Below are positions 8,806 to 16,951 of a DNA stretch of 20,897 nt, one piece after another (positions within the stretch are counted from its first letter, which is position 1; each line of letters begins with the position of its first letter). Under the pieces are notes generated by a model. It saw only the letters and a list, made by a program, of their open reading frames with translations. It was not told the DNA's origin and did not search any database. Source of the stretch: an uncultured Collinsella sp. Its GTDB lineage: Bacteria > Actinomycetota > Coriobacteriia > Coriobacteriales > Coriobacteriaceae. The translations under genes and the position numbers were made by a program. The stretch covers positions 1 through 20,897 of the forward strand of contig UQKV01000039.1 of the NCBI GenBank assembly GCA_900541665.1, in the 5' to 3' direction.

Positions 8806-8933
8806 GGCCGGGCGCAGGGTTACCTCCCAAATCTTTCCGCAGCGCAGGCCGGCGTTTGTCCGCAGCTCCGCAGGAGCAGGACAAATGCCGGCCATGCGCG
8901 AGGACGATTTGGGAGGTAACCCTGCGCCCGGCC
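8806..8933. repeat. 128-nt fold-back (MITE-like) element
   Basis: The outer arms are a perfect 28-bp inverted repeat, 8806-8833 and 8906-8933 (outer sequence GGCCGGGCGCAGGG...). Inside, a second imperfect stem pairs GCGCAGGCCGGC...TTTGTCC (from 8842) with GGACAAAT...GCCGGCC...GCGC (8879-8900), and the apex is GCTCC (8865-8869) with GGAGC (8873-8877). The whole element can fold end to end. No flanking target duplication is evident and no transposase is nearby. Its length and symmetry exceed those of the terminators here and there is no T-tract. Confidence 0.85.
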
Positions 8934-8982
8934 GGTGAGACCCAAACCCCGCCATGCTTCTTATGTGCAGTAAAGCTAATGC

Positions 8983-8991
8983 TGCTAAAAT
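8983..8991 (+). promoter_or_regulatory. putative extended -10 promoter of ftsEX
   Basis: TGC followed by TAAAAT (8986-8991) matches the extended -10 form TGnTAnnnT. No clear -35 box is seen. It lies 46 nt upstream of the ftsE GTG and after the fold-back element, so it is the only promoter candidate close to the operon. Confidence 0.45.
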
Positions 8992-9036
8992 ACAAAGCGC
9001 TCATGTAGTTTAAACGCACGACGATAAGGAGCACCA

Positions 9037-10257
9037 GTGGGTAACCACTTCCGTACCTCCGGTGCGGGCGATGATGCCCCCAAGACGCAGGCAGGCGTCC
9101 AGGGCAGTCGTTTCGCCACTCCGGATTCAGAGGGCCAGCCTGTTGCTCAGGCCCCCGCTCAGCCGGCAGATCAGGCACAGCCGGCATCCGATCCCTTTGC
9201 CTACAATCCAACCAGCGATGTCGCGCTTTCCGGTGCGGCGGGTTTTGAGCCCGTTCAGGCCGTGACCGCTCGCGTGGAGCAGCCTCAGGCTGGCGCCGCC
9301 ACGCCGCAGCCTACCATGGCCGGCATTCCCGACCCCATGGCCCCTGCGACGCCGGCTCCTCAGCCTGCGCAGTCCGGTCTCTTTGCCGCTATTCCCGACC
9401 CCACGCAGCCTGCTGCCCCGGTGGTCGAGAGCGATCAGGCCGCCGAGGTCGCAAGCCTCGATAACGCGCTCAACAACCCCGATTTTACGTCGGTGTTTGC
9501 GCCCATCGATCCGCAGGCCAGCCGCAAGAAGATGGCCAAGCAGGCCGGTGTCGAGCCCGTCATCCTTATGGAGCATGTCACCAAGATCTATCCGGCACAG
9601 CCCAACAAGCCTGCACTCGACGACATCAACATCGAGATCTATCCGGGCGAGTTCGTCTTCCTGGTCGGTCACTCCGGCTCGGGTAAGACCACGCTGCTGT
9701 CGACGCTCAACCGCGACGTCAAGCCGACGAGCGGCCGCATCCTGGTTGCCGGTCAGGACCTCATGAAGATCAAGAACCGCAAGGTTCCGTTCCTGCGCCG
9801 CCAGATTGGCGCCGTGTTCCAGGACTTTAAGCTTCTGCCGCAAAAGACCGCCTACGAAAACGTGGCGTTTGCCCTGCAGTGCATCGGCAAGCCCAAGGGC
9901 GTCATTCGCAGCCAGGTGCCCGAGGTGCTGCGTCTGGTCGGTCTGGCCGATCAGATGGACTCGCTGCCCGACCAGCTTTCCGGTGGCGAGCAGCAGCGCG
10001 TTGCCGTCGCCCGCGCTATGGTCAACCGTCCGCCGCTACTGATTTGCGACGAGCCGACGGGCAACCTCGACCCGGCGATCTCGCTGGGCATCATGAAGCT
10101 GCTCGAGCGTATTAACCGCACTGGCACCACCGTGATCGTTGCCACGCACGACCGCGAGATGGTCGATAGCATGCACCGTCGCGTGATCGCCCTCGAGGGC
10201 GGCCACGTTATCCGCGACCAGGAGAGGGGAGGTTACGGCAACTATGGCACCAACTAA
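9037..10257 (+). CDS. ftsE: cell-division ABC ATPase FtsE with a long disordered N-terminal extension
   Basis: A 406-residue protein. From about residue 173 it is a complete FtsE: ILMEHVTKIYP, Walker A GHSGSGKTT (211-219), Q-loop near 262, signature LSGGEQQ (314-320), Walker B LLICDEP (334-340) and switch histidine 371. FtsE is the cytoplasmic ATPase of the FtsEX complex, which couples the divisome to peptidoglycan hydrolases. FtsE is normally about 220-230 residues; here residues 1-172 are an extra region rich in Pro, Ala and Gln with repeated phrases (IPDP at 97 and 119). The GTG at 9037 is supported by AAGGAG at 9026-9031, 5 nt upstream, and no better start with a ribosome binding site is apparent near the FtsE domain. 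ftsX overlaps the last 14 nt. Confidence 0.93.
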   Translation: MGNHFRTSGAGDDAPKTQAGVQGSRFATPDSEGQPVAQAPAQPADQAQPASDPFAYNPTSDVALSGAAGFEPVQAVTARVEQPQAGAATPQPTMAGIPDPMAPATPAPQPAQSGLFAAIPDPTQPAAPVVESDQAAEVASLDNALNNPDFTSVFAPIDPQASRKKMAKQAGVEPVILMEHVTKIYPAQPNKPALDDINIEIYPGEFVFLVGHSGSGKTTLLSTLNRDVKPTSGRILVAGQDLMKIKNRKVPFLRRQIGAVFQDFKLLPQKTAYENVAFALQCIGKPKGVIRSQVPEVLRLVGLADQMDSLPDQLSGGEQQRVAVARAMVNRPPLLICDEPTGNLDPAISLGIMKLLERINRTGTTVIVATHDREMVDSMHRRVIALEGGHVIRDQERGGYGNYGTN

Positions 10258-11164
10258 CGTGGGCTACTCCTTCAAAGAGGCAATCAGCCACTTCTTCCGT
10301 AACTGGACTACCTCGCTCGGCGCCGTCATCACGATCTTCCTTTCGCTGTTTATCATCGGCCTGTTCATCATGGGCTCTGCGATGCTGAACTCCGTGATCG
10401 GCACCGTCGAGGATCAGGTTGTCATCAACGCGTTCATTAGTGATGACGCCGATCAGGCCGATGTTCAGGCTTTTGAGGCCGAGCTTAAGACGTGGAATAA
10501 CGTCAAGTCCGTGACCTATAAGGACAAGGACGACGCGCTGGCCGAGTATACGAGCAAGATGTCGGGCAACGCCGACGCCACCATGAGCGCGCTCGATGGC
10601 CAGAACCCGCTGCCGGCTTCCTTCGCTATTGAGATGGACGATCCGTCCAAGGTCGAGAGCACGGCAGAGAAGCTCAAGAAGGATGCCGATTTCCAGAAGA
10701 TCGCGGATGACGGCGACGTCAACGCGAGCGTGCTGTACGGCCAGGAGGAAGTGAGCCGCCTGTTCCAGGTGACCAACTACATCCGCATCGCCGCCGTGGT
10801 GCTCGTTGGCCTTCTGACCTTTATCGCATTCATCTTCATCAACAACACGATTCGCCTGTCCATCACGGCGCGTCGCCGTGAGATTGCGATTATGCGTCTG
10901 GTCGGCGCTAGCAACGGCTTCATTCGTGGTCCGTTTATCACCGAGGGCGTACTGCAGGCCATTTTGGGCTCGCTGCTTTCCATCGGCGTTCTGGAGCTGC
11001 TGCGCAATCTGATGATTCCGCGTTTGCAGGAGAGCATCGGCTGGATGTCGTTTGCCCTGCCGATGCAGTACTACCTGGTGACCTATGCTGCGCTGATTCT
11101 GGTCGGCGTGATTATCGGTCTCTTTGGTTCTGCCATCGCCATGCGTCGCTACCTGCGCGTGTAG
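10244..11164 (+). CDS. ftsX: cell-division permease-like protein FtsX
   Basis: A 306-residue membrane protein with the FtsX plan: a short cytoplasmic N-terminus, a first membrane helix at about 24-48 (LGAVITIFLSLFIIGLFIMG), an extracellular domain of about 130 residues, then three helices at about 180-203, 225-250 and 275-298 with the cytoplasmic loop TARRREIAIMRLVGAS typical of this family. It forms the membrane part of FtsEX and relays ATP hydrolysis to a cell-wall hydrolase outside. The ATG lies within ftsE (14-nt overlap) with GAGAGGGGAGG just before it, so the pair is translationally coupled. The gene is followed by a terminator at 11189. smpB, often next to ftsEX in actinobacteria, is not in this window. 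Confidence 0.95.
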   Translation: MAPTNVGYSFKEAISHFFRNWTTSLGAVITIFLSLFIIGLFIMGSAMLNSVIGTVEDQVVINAFISDDADQADVQAFEAELKTWNNVKSVTYKDKDDALAEYTSKMSGNADATMSALDGQNPLPASFAIEMDDPSKVESTAEKLKKDADFQKIADDGDVNASVLYGQEEVSRLFQVTNYIRIAAVVLVGLLTFIAFIFINNTIRLSITARRREIAIMRLVGASNGFIRGPFITEGVLQAILGSLLSIGVLELLRNLMIPRLQESIGWMSFALPMQYYLVTYAALILVGVIIGLFGSAIAMRRYLRV

Positions 11165-11188
11165 GCATGCCTGGAATTCATCCCTTCC

Positions 11189-11222
11189 AACGGGTCGTCT
11201 CTTATGGGGCGGCCCGTTTTTT
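11189..11222 (+). terminator. intrinsic terminator after ftsX
   Basis: AACGGGTCG (11189-11197) pairs with CGGCCCGTT (11210-11218), one U-G pair, followed by TTTTTT (11217-11222). Confidence 0.9.
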
Positions 11223-11299
11223 GATCCCTAGGGGACGGCAGGAAAGCGAATCATTTGGGTAGACTCTTTGGAGTTCGCAATCGATAGTTAGGAGGCGCC

Positions 11300-13435
11300 A
11301 TGGGGCGCAATAACAAGCATAAGCGTGGAGCTCGCAATAAGCGCGGGCCGGTGCGCAGCGAACGCCGTCCGAGCCTGACCGGGCGCGTGCAGCTCCATGA
11401 GCATAGCGCCTACGTTGTAACCGAAAACGGCGACTACAAGGTCATGGGCCGCGGTAAGCGCGAGATCATGGATGGCGATACCGTTGCCGTGAGCATTAAG
11501 AACAGCCCGCACGGTGAGCGGCGCGCCGTGATCGAGGGCGTGGTTGAGCGCGCAGCCATAAGCGTGGTGGGCACGTACCAGACCGCCGGTCCGCTCGGTG
11601 TGATTGAGCCGCTCGATTCGCGCCTGAAGGCCGACTTCTTCATTCTGCCCGAGGATACCTCGGCGGATCGTCTGGGTGTCCACCCGGGTGATGCTGTTGT
11701 CGCGCGCATTTTGACCTACCCGACGCGCCTGGAATCGGGCACCGTGACGATCGAACGCCGCATTGGCGGAGATGACGCGCCCGATTTGGGCGTTCAATAT
11801 GTGATGGCGCGTTACGGCTATACCGATAGCTATCCCGAGGCCGCGCTAGACGAGGCCGAGGGGCTTTCGCTCGATGTGTCCGCGGCGCTTAAGGACCCGC
11901 TCCGCCGCGATCTGCGCGACCGCTTTGTCATCACGATCGACCCGGTCGACGCGCGCGACTTTGACGATGCCATTTCGCTGGAGCGTATGCCCGAGGGTGG
12001 CTACAAGCTGGGCGTGCATATCGCCGACGTTTCACACTATGTGGCTTGGGACGGGCATATCGATCTTGAGGCTCGCCATCGTACGACATCGGTGTATCTG
12101 GCCGATCGCGTGCTTCCCATGCTGCCCGAACGCCTGTCCAATGACCTGTGCTCGCTTCGTCCCGACGAGGACCGCCTTGCGTTTACCGTCGATATCGAGC
12201 TCGATGAGCAGGGTCGCGTGCGGCATTACGATCCGTACCCCAGCGTGATTCGCTCGCGTGTGCGTATGGACTATGACGGCGCCGAGGCGCTGCTGGTGCG
12301 TGCCGGCGCGGTTGAGTATTCGGTGTTGGAGGGTGCGGCCGAGGATGTTGCGGCTGCCGAGACCTCGCGCGAGGAAGCGCTTGAGCGCGGTCTTGCGTGC
12401 GAGGAGGCCGCCTGCGGCTACAACGTCGACCTCGGCGATTTCCTTGTCGCCGCCAACGAACTCGCCGAACTTCGCCGTCGTATTCGTCGCGCCCGCGGCT
12501 CAGTCGATTTTGACACGGCCGAGATTCGCGCTCTATTGGATGAGGACGGAGTGCCCGTGCAGATTGTGGCGCGTGAGCGTTCGTGTGCCACGTCGCTTAT
12601 CGAGGAAGCCATGCTGCTCGCCAACGAGTGCGTTGCAGAGTGGCTGGCAGACCGTGATATCGAGGCCTGCTATCGCGTGCATGAGGATCCGAGCCCCGAT
12701 AGCCTGCACGGTGCCGCCGTTGCGCTGGCGCAGCTAGGCATCATCGACGATCGCCGTGCTGCCGGTATTGCCCTGGGGAGTCCCGATGAGCTGCAGGCTG
12801 CAGTCGATGCTGCCGCCGGTACGGCCAACGCACCGCTCGTCAACACGCTGCTTCTGCGCAGCATGCAGCGCGCGCTGTACAAGCCGCGCAACGAGGGCCA
12901 CTTTGCGCTCGCCGCGCCGTGCTACTGTCACTTTACGAGTCCCATCCGTCGCTACCCCGATCTGGTGGTGCACCGCGTGCTCAAACTGCAGTTGGCCTAT
13001 GAGCAGCTCGGCGGCAAGGACGCCTTGGTCCGTACGCCGCGGCTGATCGGCAAGGGGCGCGAGTCGCTGCCGCGCATTCTGCCGCAGATCTGCCGCGCAT
13101 GCAGCGATGCCGAGCGCGCGGCAGATGCCGCCAGCCATGCGACGCAAAAGATCAAGATTGCCCAGTACTATGAGGACCGTCTGGGTGAGCGCTATGCCGG
13201 AACCGTCTCGTGGGTTAGCAGCATGGGCCTCTTTGTGCGCTTGGACCTAACACAGGTCGAGGGCCTGGTTTCAATTAAGAGCCTGGGCAACGAGTGGTTC
13301 GAGTTCGACGAGGACGCGCTTGCGCTGACGGGCGCCGACACGGGGACTCGCTATGAACTGGGCCAGCGCGTGATTATCGAGGTCTCGCGCGTCAATACCA
13401 CGCGTGGGCACTTGGACTTTAAGCTTATCCATTAG
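11300..13435 (+). CDS. rnr: ribonuclease R (RNB-domain 3'-5' exoribonuclease)
   Basis: A 711-residue RNase II/R family enzyme that degrades structured RNA from the 3' end. The basic N-terminus (MGRNNKHKRGARNKRG) is followed by cold-shock-type OB domains, then the RNB catalytic domain with the metal-binding segment ITIDPVDARDFDDAISLE at 211-228. FTSPIRRYPDLVVHR marks the end of the RNB region, and an S1 domain fills the last about 85 residues (RYAGTVSWVSSMGLFVRL to LDFKLIH). The length is nearer to compact RNase R than to the 800-residue E. coli enzyme, with no long C-terminal lysine tail. The ATG at 11300 follows TAGGAGGCG (11290-11298). A -10-like TAGACT lies at 11260-11265 with no clear -35. 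It is transcribed alone, between terminators at 11189 and 13461. Confidence 0.95.
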   Translation: MGRNNKHKRGARNKRGPVRSERRPSLTGRVQLHEHSAYVVTENGDYKVMGRGKREIMDGDTVAVSIKNSPHGERRAVIEGVVERAAISVVGTYQTAGPLGVIEPLDSRLKADFFILPEDTSADRLGVHPGDAVVARILTYPTRLESGTVTIERRIGGDDAPDLGVQYVMARYGYTDSYPEAALDEAEGLSLDVSAALKDPLRRDLRDRFVITIDPVDARDFDDAISLERMPEGGYKLGVHIADVSHYVAWDGHIDLEARHRTTSVYLADRVLPMLPERLSNDLCSLRPDEDRLAFTVDIELDEQGRVRHYDPYPSVIRSRVRMDYDGAEALLVRAGAVEYSVLEGAAEDVAAAETSREEALERGLACEEAACGYNVDLGDFLVAANELAELRRRIRRARGSVDFDTAEIRALLDEDGVPVQIVARERSCATSLIEEAMLLANECVAEWLADRDIEACYRVHEDPSPDSLHGAAVALAQLGIIDDRRAAGIALGSPDELQAAVDAAAGTANAPLVNTLLLRSMQRALYKPRNEGHFALAAPCYCHFTSPIRRYPDLVVHRVLKLQLAYEQLGGKDALVRTPRLIGKGRESLPRILPQICRACSDAERAADAASHATQKIKIAQYYEDRLGERYAGTVSWVSSMGLFVRLDLTQVEGLVSIKSLGNEWFEFDEDALALTGADTGTRYELGQRVIIEVSRVNTTRGHLDFKLIH

Positions 13436-13460
13436 CCAAATCTCGACTCATGGCGGGAGA

Positions 13461-13500
13461 GCGGAGGGCGGTCTTTCGGGGCCGCCCTCCGCATTTGAAT
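13461..13500 (+). terminator. hairpin terminator after rnr
   Basis: GCGGAGGGCGG (13461-13471) pairs perfectly with CCGCCCTCCGC (13482-13492). The tail ATTTGAAT has only a short T-run, but position 26 nt after the rnr stop and stem strength support termination. Confidence 0.75.
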
Positions 13501-13561
13501 AGTGGCTACCTTGCCGTCTGCTCGGCCGCCCGCTTACCTGCTATTTGAGAGGTAAAACCTA

Positions 13562-13592
13562 CCAAAATAAACCTGTCCCTTTTTGGCAGGTT
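13562..13592 (+). repeat. 31-nt dispersed repeat, copy B
   Basis: CCAAAATAAACCTGTCCC, TTTTT and GGCAGGTT; 28 of 31 bases match copy A at 1437-1467. AAACCTG (13569-13575) pairs with CAGGTTT (13587-13593), and the stem can extend by a G-U and a C-G pair. It ends 20 nt before the start codon of the serine recombinase gene and so lies in its presumed promoter or leader. Confidence 0.75.
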
Positions 13593-13612
13593 TACAAGAA
13601 AGCGGGGATGAG

Positions 13613-14218
13613 ATGGCGACGGTGTACGGTTATGCGCGGGTGAGTTCGCGCGATCAGAATCTGAATCGGCAGCTGGATGCGCTGGGCGCCTATGGCGTGG
13701 GCTCGGCGAATATTTATGCCGACCATGCGAGCGGCAAGGACTTCGATCGACCGCGTTATCGCGAGCTGCTGCACGTCCTGGGAGACGGGGACGTGCTGGT
13801 GGTGCTTTCTATCGACCGACTTGGCCGTAATTACTCCGAGATTCTTGAGGAATGGCGACGCATTACCAAGGAGCTCGGGGTTGCCATTGTGGTGTTGGAC
13901 ATGCCATTGCTTGACACGCGCGCTAGGGCCAGCGGCGCGCCGGATGTGACCAACGTCCTGATTGCCGATATTGTGCTGCAACTGCTGAGCTACGTGGCGC
14001 AGGTGGAGCGCGAGAATATCCATCGGCGCCAAGCGGAGGGAATTGCAGCGGCGCGGGCGCGAGGGGTCCGTTTCGGTCGACCTCGCAAGCCGTGCCCTCC
14101 TCAGTTTGAGCTGGTACGCGATAGCTATGAGGCAGGCGATATTACCCGCAGCCAGGCAGCAAAGTGCCTGGGCGTGTGCGTGGGGACGTTCGATCGCTGG
14201 ATGCGCGAGGCAGGGTAG
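13613..14218 (+). CDS. serine recombinase of the resolvase/invertase family
   Basis: A 201-residue site-specific recombinase. The catalytic domain has YGYARVSSRDQNLNRQLDAL with nucleophile Ser11 and Arg9, the active-site arginines Arg69 and Arg72 in SIDRLGRN, and the family signature AQVERENIHRRQAEGIAAARARGVRFGRPRK (129-159) on the long E helix. The last about 40 residues (FELVRDSYEAGDITRSQAAKCLGVCVGTFDRWM) form a helix-turn-helix that would recognise a crossover site. The ATG at 13613 is chosen on the GCGGGGA-type ribosome binding site at about 13601-13607; a farther upstream in-frame start would begin inside repeat copy B. All catalytic residues are present, so it looks active. No Tn3 transposase or obvious invertible segment is adjacent, so the target is unknown. 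Confidence 0.92.
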   Translation: MATVYGYARVSSRDQNLNRQLDALGAYGVGSANIYADHASGKDFDRPRYRELLHVLGDGDVLVVLSIDRLGRNYSEILEEWRRITKELGVAIVVLDMPLLDTRARASGAPDVTNVLIADIVLQLLSYVAQVERENIHRRQAEGIAAARARGVRFGRPRKPCPPQFELVRDSYEAGDITRSQAAKCLGVCVGTFDRWMREAG

Positions 14219-14322
14219 AGGTTTGCGTCGCCTTGTCGCTTCCTGTTGCGATTCAAATTTTGATACGGTGACGATGTCATTTGGGGCTACACTCGCTGAT
14301 ATTCAAAAAAGGAGGTTGGCCC

Positions 14323-14904
14323 TTGGCGCGCGTAAAACAAATAATCGGATGGACCGCGATCGTTCTGTTCGCTGCAACGCTGGCGGGCATCTGGGTGCTG
14401 ACGGAGCAAAATGCGGTGGAGACGTCGTTGCTGAGCGAGTCTACCGCGCGTGTGGTGGAGGGCCAGGCTACGGGCGTTCAGGCTGTCGATGCCACGGGTG
14501 AAGCTCAGGCGGAGAACGGAATGACCGGGGGCACCGATTCGGCTGCCTCGAATGTCCGGTCTGGCCGACTTGCTTCCATTCGCATGTGGGTGGGCACGAA
14601 CGTCCGTCGCGTTGCCCATACCGTAGAGTTTTTCTTCGTCGGATTGTTCGCCTCCGTGGTCGTGGTTTGCTTTTCCAGGCGTCCGTGGAGCGTATGCTCC
14701 CGTTGCGTGCCCGTATTGCTCTTTTGCGCCGCCTGCTCCGTTGGCGATCAGGTACATAAGATCTTTGTTCCCGGCAGGCATTTCGACGTTATCGATTTAG
14801 GATTCGATGCTGCGGGCTATGTTACCGCCATGCTGTTGGTATTGCTGACAGCGGCGTTGGTGCGCCATGCGACTCGGCCGATCGGCGCCCATGCGAGGCG
14901 CTAG
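14323..14904 (+). CDS. VanZ-like membrane protein
   Basis: A 193-residue protein with VanZ-family hallmarks: VRRVAHTVEFFFVGLFASVV (94-113; compare RKxaHfxEYaxLg) and SVGDQVHKIFVPGRHFDVIDLGFDAAGY (139-166; compare EihQxfvpgRxxdxxDvxxNxxG). Membrane segments lie at about 8-26, 100-117, 126-140 and 164-181. VanZ proteins confer low-level teicoplanin resistance in one well-known case, but most members have no proven role. Here an extra segment of about 60 residues, acidic, Thr- and Gly-rich (30-85), separates the first two helices on the outer face. The TTG at 14323 is chosen on AAAGGAGGT (14308-14316), 6 nt upstream. The gene starts 104 nt after the recombinase stop; the spacer shows TACACT (14288-14293) as a possible -10 without a clear -35. 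Confidence 0.85.
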   Translation: MARVKQIIGWTAIVLFAATLAGIWVLTEQNAVETSLLSESTARVVEGQATGVQAVDATGEAQAENGMTGGTDSAASNVRSGRLASIRMWVGTNVRRVAHTVEFFFVGLFASVVVVCFSRRPWSVCSRCVPVLLFCAACSVGDQVHKIFVPGRHFDVIDLGFDAAGYVTAMLLVLLTAALVRHATRPIGAHARR

Positions 14905-14984
14905 CCGGTAACAAACCCGTTTCTGATAATGCGGCCTCGTTGAATTATTTTGTGTCGCGCGTATTTCCGAGCGGTCGGATTTGA

Positions 14985-15012
14985 GGGGCGAGCGGTAGAA
15001 CGCTCGCCCTTT
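14985..15012 (+). terminator. intrinsic terminator between the VanZ-like gene and the mur cluster
   Basis: GGGCGAGCG (14986-14994) pairs perfectly with CGCTCGCCC (15001-15009) around GTAGAA and is followed by TTT. Confidence 0.8.
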
Positions 15013-15034
15013 GTGCGCCACGATGCGGCACAAT

Positions 15035-15074
15035 GTACCGTAAAAGCTGTTTATATCCGGTACGAATCGTTCGT
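15035..15074 (+). promoter_or_regulatory. putative operator region of the mur cluster
   Basis: GTACCG (15035-15040) and CGGTAC (15058-15063) form a dyad with a 17-nt AT-rich centre containing TTATAT (15051-15056), a possible -10 box. A second, smaller dyad ACGAA-TCG-TTCGT follows at 15062-15074. The site lies 46-75 nt upstream of the RpiR-type regulator, where an autorepressing MurR would be expected to bind. The dyads are seen; the binding is inferred. Confidence 0.45.
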
Positions 15075-15108
15075 TGGTCTTTAATTCTTCTCAACGGAGG
15101 TGTTTGAG

Positions 15109-15960
15109 ATGGCAAACGGATTGCTTTTGCGGCTTCGCGAGCGTGAGCTCAGCGCGAGCCCGGCGGAACGCAATGTCATCGCATATGTAAGCGCTCATCC
15201 GCACGAGGTGGTCGGGCTGTCCGTCCGCGGTCTTGCCGATGTCACGTTCTCCTCGCCCTCGAGCATTTTGCGCTTTTGCAAGCGTTTGGGTTTTGCGGGC
15301 TACAAGGAGTTCCAGCGCGAACTGATTGCCGAGCTGGCGCTCTTGGGTGACAAGAAAGACGTTGCCCTCGAGGACATCTCCATGGATGACAGCGTCGAAC
15401 GTATCGTGGGGAAGGTGATGAAAAGCAACGTGCGCACGATCGAAGCGACGGCGCGAACGCTCGATTACACCGTCTTGGAGCGATGTGCGGCCTATCTTAA
15501 GCGGGCACGCGCGGTCAATCTGTTCGGTATTGGTGCCTCCCGTTTGGTCGCGCACGATCTGGCGCAAAAGCTCATGCGTGTCGACAAAGAGTGCCATCTG
15601 TACGACGACTGGCATGATCAGCTCTTGTGTGCCAAGAACATGCATGAGGGCGATATGGCAATCGCCTTTAGCTACTCGGGCTTGACGCAAGAGGTGCTGG
15701 ACTGCACCGCCGAGGCTCAACGTCACAACTGTCCCGTCGTGGCCGTTACCAAAGTAGATGGATCATCCAAGCTTGCCACCATGGCCGATGCCGTGCTCGG
15801 CGTCGCTGCGAGTGAACCCTTGGTCCGCAGCGGTGCCATGGCTTCGCGTATGGCCCAGCTTATGGTTGTCGATGCCCTGTACGCTGCTTACGTTGCCAGC
15901 GACTACGAACGGGCGACGCATGTCATTAAGCAAAACTACATCGAGAAACAGGAAAGATGA
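15109..15960 (+). CDS. RpiR/MurR-family transcriptional regulator
   Basis: A 283-residue regulator with an N-terminal HTH_6 domain (residues about 1-75; GLADVTFSSPSSILRFCKRLGFAGYKEFQREL) and a C-terminal SIS sugar-phosphate domain (about 115-255; VNLFGIGASRLVAHDLAQKL, IAFSYSGLTQEVLDCTAEA). In this family the SIS domain senses a phosphosugar; in E. coli MurR the effector is MurNAc-6P, made by the pathway encoded next. Position as the first gene, with murQ, a MurNAc-type PTS and mupG behind it, makes local control of that pathway the obvious role. The ATG at 15109 is chosen on CGGAGGTG (15095-15102); an in-frame GTG at 15100 overlaps that site. Whether it represses or activates cannot be seen. 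Confidence 0.9.
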   Translation: MANGLLLRLRERELSASPAERNVIAYVSAHPHEVVGLSVRGLADVTFSSPSSILRFCKRLGFAGYKEFQRELIAELALLGDKKDVALEDISMDDSVERIVGKVMKSNVRTIEATARTLDYTVLERCAAYLKRARAVNLFGIGASRLVAHDLAQKLMRVDKECHLYDDWHDQLLCAKNMHEGDMAIAFSYSGLTQEVLDCTAEAQRHNCPVVAVTKVDGSSKLATMADAVLGVAASEPLVRSGAMASRMAQLMVVDALYAAYVASDYERATHVIKQNYIEKQER

Positions 15961-15970
15961 GGTGAATGAA

Positions 15971-16894
<924 letters not shown>

Positions 16895-16951
16895 GTGCAC
16901 GGCGTGAGCTGATATGACATCTAGACGAGATACCCAATACAAGGAGGAGTT

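Noticed and set aside
8734..9211. Open frames on both strands across the fold-back element.
   Set aside because: They lack ribosome binding sites, run through the inverted repeats and show no protein-like composition.
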